A stretch of 64,000 nt of DNA. Source: Toxoplasma gondii ME49 (taxonomy: Eukaryota; Apicomplexa; Conoidasida; Eucoccidiorida; Sarcocystidae). The translations under genes were made by a program, and so were the position numbers. The first letter of the stretch is position 1. Each line of letters opens with the position of its first letter. Shown piece by piece: positions 23,553 to 33,882 of this stretch. The notes below the pieces were generated by a model. It was not told the origin of the DNA. It did no database searches and saw nothing but the letters and a program-made list of their open reading frames with translations. The DNA is taken from contig NC_031478.1 in NCBI RefSeq assembly GCF_000006565.2, positions 1,719,874 to 1,783,873 of the forward strand, given 5' to 3'.

Positions 23553-26010
23553 CTTCCGCGATGGGTCAAAACGACGGGTTTTTCTACGGGACCCGCGGCC
23601 GATTCTGGCTGCGTCTCTGTCGCTGCTGAATAACACGTCAGTTCTTTGAAACAGGGAATGAAAAAGAGCACACATTTTCTGTAGTATGCCCAACCGGTCC
23701 CAGCCATGCTGGCGAGTCACACCCCAGGAGAACATCTGGTCACAAAAATCAGCAGAGGCCACGACGTTGTCGTCACACTGTGTCATTCGCCACAGTGCAA
23801 AAGTCGCACTTCGCGACACGCAAGCGTGTGTGGTCATCTGGCAAGAAAAAATGGCTTGTTGAAAGCTTGACTAGCCAACACCGACGCGAAGAAGTGCGAC
23901 CTGGAGTTTTGAGCCAAACACTGGTGCTATGCAACATGAAAGTTTTTCTGATTTTGCAGACAGGGAGAGACACAGCGAGATGACGTTTCCAGACCCTGCG
24001 CACCTGATGAGTAGCCAAGAGCCCACCACGTCCGGAACCGCCCTCGGTCAGCCGATCTCTCGCTCTTCTCTTTTGCTATCTTCCAGTTCCTGTTTACGAG
24101 ATCCCGATGATTGCTTTCTTCAGGAAAGACACAAAAAAGGCCACACTCGTAGTGGCATGATGGAAAAAAATGACCATTGTTAGAGAAGCAGTAGAGCTGA
24201 AAGAGGTGAAGTTCCAGGTGGTGTTATCGCTGGAAGGCAGCAGCTGCGTTGAGAATTGACGGGCCTGTAGTTGCGCTGCGTGCAGGCCGTATGTGAAATG
24301 GGAGACAGGCAGTTGCTTCCGGTAATGGGACTTTTCATATTTCCTGAAGTAACACACTATGATCCGCGTGTATCTCCCGTGGAACAGAAGCTGACAACCA
24401 CCAAAGAGTTGTAATACATTTCTGGATGTACTGGAAGGCACGCGCCTCGACTTCCGCGCAAGTCTAGTCTTTCTCATGTACTTCGCGGTCAAATGGATTA
24501 TTCACTTTTGTTGTTTGTTACCAGACAAGCACTGGTCTTGCTTCGCCATGCCCAGGCAGAAAGAAAGCAGGCGTCGGTGAAACATATAGCTCAAGTCAAA
24601 GCGGTGGCACCGACTAAACGCTGGCGCCGTGTTTCCGTATTCTTCGCAGGCGTTGCGTTAGTTGTCAGCGGAAAACGCGGTCTTGAGGGAGGCCTTACGT
24701 AACATGATTAAGGTAGCCCCGAGCGACAACTGAGACACTAATGAAGCGTCGCCAGCTCCAGTCCCTCGAGATGTGTAGGCCAGGGAAAACCGTTTTTCTT
24801 TAGTGCCACTCCTGTGTACATTTTGCGAGTACGCTGTTCCTCAACAGTTGTCCGAGAGACACCGTAGACCGAACAGAGAGGGGTGAGGGTTGGCGTAAAG
24901 TACGCCGGGGAAAACAGGTCAGATAATATTGGTCAGTTCTACTCCTCCGATTGTATCAGCACCTCCATGTCGGTTCACTGCTTGCTGGTTATTGAACAAT
25001 ATTCATTTAGGAACAACTGTTCACTGTCAGATGTAATACGTGAGCTGGGTAGTGCTATCGTCATTGCGACATCATTGACATATTGATGACATAAATACTG
25101 ACAAACCACCGCTATTGGATGGAATTACTTTTAACACCTTAACAGTGAAAAGCCAATCGCTGTCAGAGTACTGATCAGATTTCTTGAAACAACGAGTCTC
25201 ACACGCTTTTAGGAAGCCTGATCAGACAGGACAAATCGTGGTGGATACAGACATCGGATCTCAAGGCTGGATGTCAATTTCATAGTGGAAAGCACTTCCC
25301 CGAGCAGCCGTCTATCTCTTTTTGTAGAAGGATAGCCGTTAGTATTCCGCTGTTCCGTTGTTCAATTAAGGCATGCAATCGGATAACTACTTATCTGGTA
25401 GTGATGACTCCCAGTGCAGGTCGAACTGTGGGTGGCAATTTCAGTTTGGCGGAACGCTGTGCTCTGTCCGACCATTCGGATTGAGATGGTGTGGCCATTA
25501 GCCAAGTGAGAAGCTGCCACGGAGGCGGAGGAACGAGGCCGGTGTCGAGTGGCTGCGACTGGCCGAACACGTACCGTAAAGAGTTGTTTCGAAATTAGCT
25601 GTTCTCACGCATAAAGAGCGATGGTGACGAATGCCGCACCACTCGCAACAGAAATCGGTTGAAAACTATGACCCTGCCTCCTGTGTGACCAGATAAGAAC
25701 CACTGATGCTCGACTTCGACAGCACTATACACCACACTCGAAAAATTTACCGAAGCAAACAAAAGCAAAAACGCAATGTTCCTCATGTTCGCGTCCGTTG
25801 CTGCAGAAGCTTCAAATGGAGAAGTCTCAAATACGGGTAATATATTAAGATGACACTTCTCTTGTACTTTCGGTTGACTGTTGGAACCAAAAGTTCGCCC
25901 ACACGCATCAAGATGGCACCAGGTGTCGTCTTAATCATAGACGTTTTCCTCCGTCGACGAATTTTTCGTACACTGAGAAATGTCGCACAAAAGGGATTCC
26001 CCTGGCAACA
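23553..26010. other. Intergenic region with one diverged repeat copy
   Basis: This lies upstream of the secreted-protein gene and downstream of bL28m. It includes one copy (24958-25041) of a diverged dispersed repeat. Small frames such as 24493-24702 (+) lack support. Confidence 0.5.
24958..25041 (+). repeat. Diverged dispersed repeat, copy 1
   Basis: About 84 bases align over their full length with 29954-30035, sharing roughly three quarters of positions, including CAGCRCCTCCRTGTCGGTTCA at the left end and CAGATGTAAKACG at the right. The function and family are unknown. Confidence 0.55.
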
Positions 26011-28013
26011 TTAAAAGGCACGGTTTTCCCGGTACTTGTGTGTTTTGCTTCTCCGCCGTACCGACCGACCGCTTTTGCCACCACCTCCGCGGCATCGGCC
26101 TTTCGTATAGCCCAAGGGTTCACTGGAGTCTGCAAAAGCTCGTTCAAAGCACTTTGCTTCACCCAGTCTTCGTCGAAATGCTTCTTCTAATTCTCTGTTT
26201 TCCCGCCACCAAAGATTTAGCGGCGGACTCTCTCCCGCACCTTCGTGGAACACCTGTCGCTCAGCATGCGGTTGATGCCCAGAGGGCAGGTAGTAAGGAG
26301 AAAAGCTCCGAACGCGGCTCCGGAGGTCTGCCTCATACTGCTGCTTTCTCAGGTTGTGCCTGTAGCACGCGTAGAATGGATCCCGGCGAGAAGCCACCTT
26401 CAGAAACACTTTCCACGGAAGCCCCCAATCACGAATAGCGGGCTGATCCTGGTAGTAGTACATTACCTGCCTCATTCGTTCGCCCATATGTGAGCGCAGC
26501 TCTTGCGGCGGAGTCCTCAGGATGTAGGCGTCGAACCCACCCATGTCGTCCATCGCGTGCAGCGCGGAGGTCGTAACGCGAACATTGGGAATAGTCACGT
26601 TTAACAAACTAGAGGTGAACGTCCGGCGGAATACGTTTGGCTGCACACAAGGAAACAGACCATGGAAACGAGCAACTCGACAGAAGCAAAGCAGACACGC
26701 CTTTTGGTAAGAATGCCGCGCGCAAACAGAAACTGCAGTCGCCGAGTCTCGTCAGCATGTAGAAAACCAACCAACTTGTGAAACAGACTCGTTCGCAGTT
26801 TTCCTCATAGTTCCCTGCACAAGTTTGACTTTCGCGCACCGAACATCCGTTTAATAAGTTGTGAACTGCAACAGAGTTGCGATACCCGAAAGCCTGAAAA
26901 ATCACGTTTTCCCGACCGGATATCCGCGATCAGCAAACTCAAGGGAGACGTGAGCAGAGTCAGGCTATAGCATGTGGTTCGCGACGAAACAACTGTTGTG
27001 AGATGCAAAATCTACAGCGGGATTCCGCAGTTCTGTCCAGCTGCAAGGGCTCAAGAAGAGACTGGAAACTCTCATGCTTTGGCTGGAACTGTGTGGTTTG
27101 TAAGGATTCGAGTCCTCACTGTGAGTGAACGACTCCTCTGTTGACAGATTGCACCGTTGTATTCAGGGGCATACCGTTACACTCAATGATCTGATGTGTC
27201 TACATGTCAAAGACATTCCACGCAGAGTCAGAAACAAGCGGGAAATTTTCCAGACCTCTAGACAGGCTTTGCCTCCTTGGGTCAAAAGTCCCTGACCAGT
27301 TTCCAAGCCTTTTTTTGTGAAGTACGAAGAAACACCAATTCTTTTTGAGGCTTTAGAAAACCAAGTCATCTCTACAACGAACCACTCACATCTGTTCTCA
27401 GAACACAGTATGTTTACTTTATCTTTTCAGCGTCACTCCGTGGATTACTCAGACGCAGCAATGCATCTATGTCCATATCTCTATCGGGTTCAGTGTAGAG
27501 GTTCCGTGGAGAGGGGAAACAGTAGTAGATTCTTGCGTTATTGCGAAGGCCTACGCACGAATGGGATGCCCGAAGGACTTACGGATAATTCGGACGGGGA
27601 TCCAGTGGTGAAGTTGTGCATAGACATAAAGCATAAACAGGTGCCTGTTCGCTGTGAAAGGGAATTGCCCGTATCAAGTGATAGCAGTGTTTGTAACGAT
27701 CGGTTGCCGGAGAACTATCAGCTTCCCTAAAATTCGCAGAGTCGACGGATCGTCCTGCTGAGGGACTGTTTCCGACCCGAGCCCTGTGACTCACCTTGAT
27801 TTTTCGTCTTGTACGTCGCATTGAGAAAGTTCTCTTCGTGTGGTAGTTGAAATCTTCGTCATGGTACAACCCGGTCTGTGACGCGGCTGACGGTTCCCTG
27901 CCGTACGCCTTCACAGGGATCGGAGGAATGACTTGCCACTTCTTGAAACCTCGGCGGGCACCGCGGCCCACCAGCCGCAGGTACTTCCCCCACAAGTTAA
28001 GATTCTTCGGCAT
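26011..28013 (-). CDS. Mitochondrial large-subunit ribosomal protein bL28m
   Basis: Two exons, 28013-27795 and 26640-26011, join in phase 0 and encode 282 residues. The splice joins RRKIK to PNVFRRTF and is followed by VRVTTSALHAMDDMGGFDAYIL, the bL28 signature (basic, Asn-x-x-Arg, then a Val-Arg-Val-Thr-Thr-x-Ala-Leu strand and GG-x-DAY). The N-terminus is basic (GKYLRLVGRGARRGFKKW) as expected for a mitochondrial import signal or rRNA contacts. Bacterial L28 is near 80 residues. Here about 150 extra residues follow the core, rich in Arg, Tyr and Glu and ending in a Gly/Arg/Lys tract. An upstream in-frame TGA supports the ATG at 28013. The protein belongs to the mitochondrial ribosome by family; a plastid (apicoplast) ribosome location is less likely but not excluded. 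Confidence 0.85.
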
Positions 28014-29622
28014 CTTGCTGGTGCATCTTCACTTTCTGACTTCCGCCAAAATTCCAAGCGACAAAGGGGCTTTTGGAAGACTTGAACGGGCCAGGGCGTT
28101 CCAAGCCTAGTCTCATGTCACAGCACGATAACTCTCGGCTGCGGAATTGCTCGTTGCACTGCCTGCTGTTCACAGGCAACCTTCGTTGCCTTCGCTGGGT
28201 GCGCCGGCGCGAAGTGACTATAAAGCCGCTGGAGGGGTCAGCTTTACAGGAAACCCACACCCTCCAGACATAGTCGGGTTGTTTTTAGGAATAAACGAAG
28301 ATGGATGGTGTCAAACAGAGCAAACGAGGGGCAGGATCGCTTAGACGATCACTTAGACTGCGCAGGTTCTCCGCTGTATAGGTAGACAGAAACATTGAGC
28401 ACGGAGTCTATAGACATATGCGGCGACTGCGGTGCGTGCACATTCTGACTAAGGGCACCTTCTATGAAGCGAAAAAAACAGGTTAGGGGCGCGCCAGAGG
28501 CGACGAACATCCGCATCTGAACCCCGTTAAAAACTTTTCTGTGTATATACCATGAAGTGTGAAAAAGAAAGGCGCCAACACACTTGAAAAAAACACCTCG
28601 CAGAACCTTGAGCGCACGTTTGGACTTCAAGAGTCAAAGTCAAGTGATCTACCGCAGATGGTCACGTTGTCTAACGTTAAACGCATAGAGTGGAGCGAAG
28701 AACCGGAAGGCCATGTTTTACGCGTTGATGTGGCTGAAGACCAGCGGATTTTTGGGGGGACTGCATGCAGGGAGAAACGTGGCACTTCCGCTGCATGAGG
28801 GAGGCACGCCAACGCACATGCAACCCTTTTCTCCGCTATACCTATTTGCTTTATGAGGGAAACAGAATGAGTCTTGCCCCTCTGCAAAGACTGTGCCTCG
28901 AGGTGCCCTCATCTCACCTGCAGAACAGCTTGTTTTTGTAGCTTTACCTGGTGTGCAGTGGTTCCTGAGAACCGTCGCCGCCGCGTCGACCTGCATGCGT
29001 CGAGGCTCCTAGCGATTCGTTCGAGTTCCTGTCTCTGAGTTCCAACAGTATAGAACCGCTGTTTGTCACTTCAAGCGCGTCACGTCTCACGTGGGCGTCT
29101 GAAGCGCTTCTTGGAAGACGCAACGAAGATACCCCTGGATCTTCTTCTGTCTGGACACACACTCTCGAGGAAAAGCGAATCCTTGAAGCGATCTTTCTGC
29201 CCCGGCATCAAAGGTGGAAGTTTCCTTGCTGTTTCGACGTTGGTGCTGGTCTGTATGCCTTGGCATGCCACCTGGGCGACTTCTGCTTCCTCAGCTTCGT
29301 TTCCGACGTTTCGCCGTCCTTTGTGTGCGCTGAACATCCAACGCAAGCTCAGTTCTCTTCTGGCCGCTTGGCTGTCGCCTTCCCCCCTGCGTCTTCTCGC
29401 CACCAGTCAGCGTCGCCTTCCTGTCAGCCTGCACTCTCATCCACTTACGTTCCTTCCTTCTACATACAAAAGCCGGTTTCTGCGTGTCGTCGAAGCCGCC
29501 GCTGCTCCACAGACGTCGTGCCCCAGACGACTCGCGGGTCGCCTGCGCTTGCTCGCCGGGAAAACTCGGGTGGAAGTGAAAGAAATCGCGGAGTCAAATC
29601 CAGGACCTCTCCATCCGACTCG
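28014..29622. promoter_or_regulatory. Divergent promoter region of bL28m and TMEM147
   Basis: The two housekeeping genes point away from each other and share this 1.6 kb. It includes a perfect TGCATGCA palindrome at 28762-28769 and a TGCATGCG at 28991-28998. A pyrimidine-rich stretch at about 29220-29600 resembles a leader for the plus-strand gene. The regulatory reading is inferred. Confidence 0.45.
28762..28769. promoter_or_regulatory. TGCATGCA element upstream of bL28m
   Basis: A perfect 8-base palindrome lies about 750 bases upstream of the bL28m start. From memory, TGCATGC-type motifs are over-represented upstream of Toxoplasma ribosomal protein genes and are bound by AP2-domain factors. 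Function here is inferred. Confidence 0.4.
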
Positions 29623-32600
29623 ATGACGCTCCTCCACTTCTTCGCCAGCAGCGTGTGCTGCTTCGGCCCGATCTACGCAGTATACAAAGCTACGGAAGTG
29701 TAAGCGCGTTTTCAGTCAACGAAATGCGTATGCGAGTGCACTCTGCCGTCTGCTGCAGGCTCGCGTCGCCAATTGAGAACTATGCGTGTTTTATTTTCCT
29801 CGATATCGTGCCACGCTTCCCCACGCTGACGATGTAGTCTTCTCACCTCTGGGGGATGTTGTCATTCATGCACAGTTCCCTACAGCATGCGGCGTCTGGA
29901 AAGACCGATCTGGCTCTTCTGCTGCAACTTGTAGATGTCCTTTCGTGTCTCTCCAGCGCCTCCGTGTCGGTTCAGTGCTCCCTTGTCATTCAACAAGATT
30001 CAGATAGGAACGGTCGCTACCGGCAGATGTAAGACGTCTCCAATTCCCCAGTCGTCGACGATAATACGCGGAAGAACAGTAACTCATATACGACGCCTTC
30101 ACGAAGGCAAAAGATAGCTGAGGGGATCATTCAGTGGTACGGAGCTTGCAGGATGCGCCCTATACTTTTATGTGCAGAGAATTTTCTGGGGAGTATGTAT
30201 CTCAAGTTGGACTACTGGTTTGGATCTTGAATGTCTTTGTTCACCGGATCCAAGCACCACTGTGCTCTTCCTGACCCTCGTGCTTAGTACATTGAGTGTA
30301 GTGCATCCAGCGTACATCTGAAAATGAGCGTTTGTACACAAACTATAGAGACACAGGTTCGTCGCACGGCGTCCTGTCGTACTTGAATGGTCCTTTTGGC
30401 GCATATGCGGCTTTTAAATCACCTCCATAACCGGTGGTTTGTTAGTATTTATTTTACCAACATGTGAGGAAAGTAAAAAAACCGATGAAGCTTCTCCATG
30501 TGTCGGTCCGCGAGCTTCACCGATTTGTTTTCCTCGCTGCTTCGAGCTTCAGAGATACGCGAGGGTGTGGCTGTCTCCCTCGGTGAACTAACTCGGAGTT
30601 GGTGATCTCTGATGATTCACGCAAACGTCTCTGATTTCTCTGTGCAGGTCAGAACAAGCCGGCACACTGGTGCTCGTTGCCCTCTCCTCCGCCTCGTACC
30701 TCTGCGCTCAACTCCTGAGAGTACGTTTACGCGACAACATGGACGTGACAACGGGGGTCTCAACTGTTTTTCTCTGCTTTTCGCGCAGTCGGGAGTGCGG
30801 CTCTTCTCTGTGTGATAGAGCGGATCTCGGATCTCGCTTTGGAGGGGAAATTTCCTCTGTCTGGGGTGAAAAAAAACAGAGCCAAGTGCAGAGACTTCCA
30901 CCTGCAAATAATAAGAGCAGATACACAAAGGACTACTCCATGTATGTACAGCACCTGCTGGTCACAACTGCCAATATGTATTTTATCTTTCGGTCTGAAA
31001 ACATCGAGTTAGGAATCCCAGCCAGAGTGTACACTTTAGGTAAAACGCTTATCCCTCTCGTAGCCTTTGTGCACATCGGAGTGTCTTCAGGCATCTTCAC
31101 TGAATTTCCGCTTCTCTGTCTTGGCAGAGGCACTGCGTGCAATCGCTCCTACCGTGCTCGCTTCTGGAATTAACTGCCGTTTGCGTTTGCCACGAACATA
31201 CTATCGTCCAAGATACAGTCAGTTCCGCTTCCGTCGAATGTTTCGCTTTACTGTGTAGATCATAAAACTTCTCATCTTTGAGATCAGACTCACGTTCGTG
31301 GTCTGATTCTGGACCACTCTGTTTTTAAGATGCCAGAGCTGTGCCTGCAACACACGTATGTACCATATGTATATAGATATATATACATATACATATATAT
31401 ACATATATATATATGAATATTGATCTGTACGTATGTGGGCCTGCGTTGCTTTATCATCCTGGGTAGGGCTGTGGGGTGTCATGTTGGCTCGCTACGTTTG
31501 CGCACTCTGTTGTATTTCTGTCAACTTGTGGGTTCCTTTTAGGCACAGTTAAAAACTTTTTGATGTCTGGTGTGCTCAGAGCTTGGTTGTCGCGTCGTTG
31601 GCGCCAGCCACCTGTCACCTTTACTTCGTCTGCGAGGTACGGAAAGTGGAAGTGCCTGGTTTCTTTCCCTTGTTACGTCTCGTTTGGCTGCGCGTCTCCT
31701 CTCGAAGGGTGGAGTCGCTGTCGCTGAGGATGGTCGCGGCCCTGTCACTGGTTGAATTCTTCGTGCGTAGATAAGTCGCAACTGCAACTCGTTCTGACTC
31801 TGCGGTGAATCTCTTTGGCCTCTTGTTGGAGGTGCGGAAGCGTTCACTGTTCACGTGCATGTGTCTTCTCAACTGTGAATTCACCAGACTTTCACGCAGA
31901 TCCTTTGGGGCGTCATGAAGATTATGGGTCTCTACTTTGTGATCCACCACAGGTGAGTTCGGCGCTGTCAAACACTCTCTCTTGTTTCTGAAGGACGGCG
32001 CATTCGAGTTTACTCTGCTGAGTGCCCGAATTTCTCGTGGTGCCCTCACATAGTCGTTCCGCGCGTTGGCTCAGTCGATTCAAATGGTTCTGGCAGCCCT
32101 GAGGTGTACATACCGCGCTCAGCATTCTTTTCGCCTTCGTTCGACGGTAAAGAGTGCAGAGCTTCCACGCTTTTTTTTCGTGCGATTCTACGAGAAACGC
32201 GTGCAGACGTACCATGCACACCTTGCGCGTTCGGTCAACAAACAATTGGCAGCTGGCTTGCCAGCAACCGCGTCGCGTGTCCAGAGTTTTTCAGCTGTTT
32301 TTGCGTGTATCTCGACAGAACGGCACTGTCCTTCGACGCGGATTCGCGCGTGCTGAGCATTGGTCTGGGTTGGTCCTTCGCTCATTCGCTCTTCACCAAC
32401 CTGTTGCCGATCCTCTCAAGTAAGGCTCAAATCTATGGCTGAATCTGAAGCGCTTTGTTGTCGGCTGAAGTTGGAGACTTCCGCTGGGCTTCTGTCTTTG
32501 CCAAAGCTGACGCCTCGGTTTCGCTGCCCAATTTCTGCTTTGTGCGATCCACGCAGGTGCACGGACCGTGGCGTTCCACTGGAAGTTCCTCTATGGTGCT

Positions 32601-33882
32601 TTGTCGGCAAATGTTTCCAGCGTAGGTTTACCTTTTACACAGGAGCACTCGTAGAGAATATCTCGCGTCGTTTGGCGCTTGCTCTCTCCCGTGAAAAATC
32701 CGTGCTCTCTTCGGGTCGCACGGACAGGCTTTCGGTCTCTGTCGCTTGCTTCCGTGTAGAGGCGAGAAGCAGTTCTAACGTTTTCTGGCGTGTGTGTAAT
32801 GACTGCAGCCACGGGGGTAAAACGACGGACTGTCGCCTCCCATCTGGTGGTTTGAAAGGGGCTAGAGACCCGCTGAACAGGGGGTTGTGTCTTCACTTCC
32901 AGCGTCTATTCACTCCCGGTGTCTGATAAACTCATACAGTTGGTGTCCGTCAGGGAACTGTGAGAGCCGGTCACGCTCTTCGCCGCGGAAATGAAGTTGG
33001 GCTATACAGTCCATCTCCTAAAACAAAGGTTTTAACACTCTGTACTGGACCAGCTGGTTTGAGCATGAAGCCAGGCGACGCGTACGGTCCTACGCCACCG
33101 TCACGCGCAAAGACCATGCTTTTCCACACATTGCATTTCTCATCCCTTTTCCATTCCACAGGTTTCTCTGCTGACCTTGACAGCGCTCGTTTTCCTCGCG
33201 ACGCGGCGTAAGCAGCCGCGCGCAGCAGCCACCACACCAGGTATTCTGGCAGCAGTCCTCCTGCTCCTCCCGTTTGTCACCAGGTACGTACAGCTCGAGA
33301 ATCTCGAACTGCAGAGGTGGACAGTCATTTGTAGCAAAAGTCGCTGTTGTTTCGTGCTCAGGGAAGCAGTGATGTGGGATACGTGAACAAGCGTGTGCGT
33401 TCGTACGTGGACACTGAAGGCTACAGCATGTATTCCACGGAGGTGAAACTGTATCCCAGTTCGGCAATGTGCGGCTGTTTCCCTCTTGGCCCCGTGTGTA
33501 ACTGGAGGGATTTACTGTGAAACCTGATTGTTTTCGTTAGCTTTTAGAGAAACGCCTGCTTGATGAGACCGCTTTTCGACGGGACTGAGTGATGCAGCGT
33601 CTCGCGTCGCTTCTCGTTTCCGTAAGGGCCGGCGTTTTCCCGCGGTTGTTTCTGCGTTTCTTCAGCCGGATTATTGTCGGCGGCACCCCGTCTACCGGCC
33701 CTGCTGAAAGTCCAGCGTGGTGGATACAACTCGTGCTTCATGCAGCCGTCAGTGCTTCTGTTGCACTCTTTACGTGGCAGCTGTATCGCTCTCGTGCAGC
33801 TAAAGGCACAAGCTCCCAGTCTGCCTCCACTTCGCAACAGCAAGGAGGGGGAAATGGTTCCACGTATCCCAAGCGGGAGTGA
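29623..33882 (+). CDS. TMEM147 homologue, ER multipass-translocon (BOS complex) subunit
   Basis: Nine exons join without phase error: 29623-29699, 30648-30720, 31580-31636, 31900-31952, 32319-32419, 32557-32621, 33162-33283, 33362-33382 and 33666-33882, giving 261 residues. The protein starts MTLLHFFASSVCCFGPIYAV and follows TMEM147 from end to end: YKATEVSE, the third exon's SLVVASLAP, IMGLYFVIHHR, the hallmark GLGWSFAHSLFTNLLP, ARTVAFHWKFLYGALSANVS, then hydrophobic segments ending at WWIQLVLHAAVSASVALFTW. About seven membrane segments are expected. TMEM147 works with Nicalin and NOMO next to the Sec61 translocon in the ER during insertion of multispanning proteins. The C-terminus is a short polar Ser/Gln/Gly tail. 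The 21-base exon at 33362 is unusually small but needed for phase. Confidence 0.85.
29954..30035 (+). repeat. Diverged dispersed repeat, copy 2
   Basis: This copy lies in the first intron of the TMEM147 gene and matches 24958-25041 along its length with scattered substitutions. I found no third clear copy by eye. Confidence 0.55.
31368..31416. repeat. Interrupted (TA)n microsatellite
   Basis: TA and CATA runs lie in the second intron of the TMEM147 gene. Confidence 0.85.

Noticed and set aside
24493..24702. 69-codon frame with a hydrophobic segment
   Set aside because: It is short, lacks conserved features, and is comparable with many chance frames in the region.
27317..27730. 137-codon plus-strand frame antisense to bL28m
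   Set aside because: It starts at a non-ATG codon, lies in the bL28m intron on the opposite strand, and has no domain. An antisense transcript is possible but unsupported.
21690..28085. Shared peptide-like string RPGPFKSS at 21.7 kb (+) and 28.05 kb (-)
   Set aside because: The second instance is in a non-coding frame upstream of bL28m, and the DNA similarity is too short to mean a duplication.
29063..29626. 187-codon plus-strand frame overlapping the TMEM147 start
   Set aside because: TMEM147 homology begins exactly at ATG 29623 in a different frame. The longer frame is rich in Leu/Ser/Arg from pyrimidine-rich DNA.
31127..31240. Possible TMEM147 exon after the strong acceptor at 31127
   Set aside because: The exon at 31580-31636 fits phase 0-0 and the TMEM147 sequence better (SLVVASLAP). 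The 31127 reading gives no similarity.
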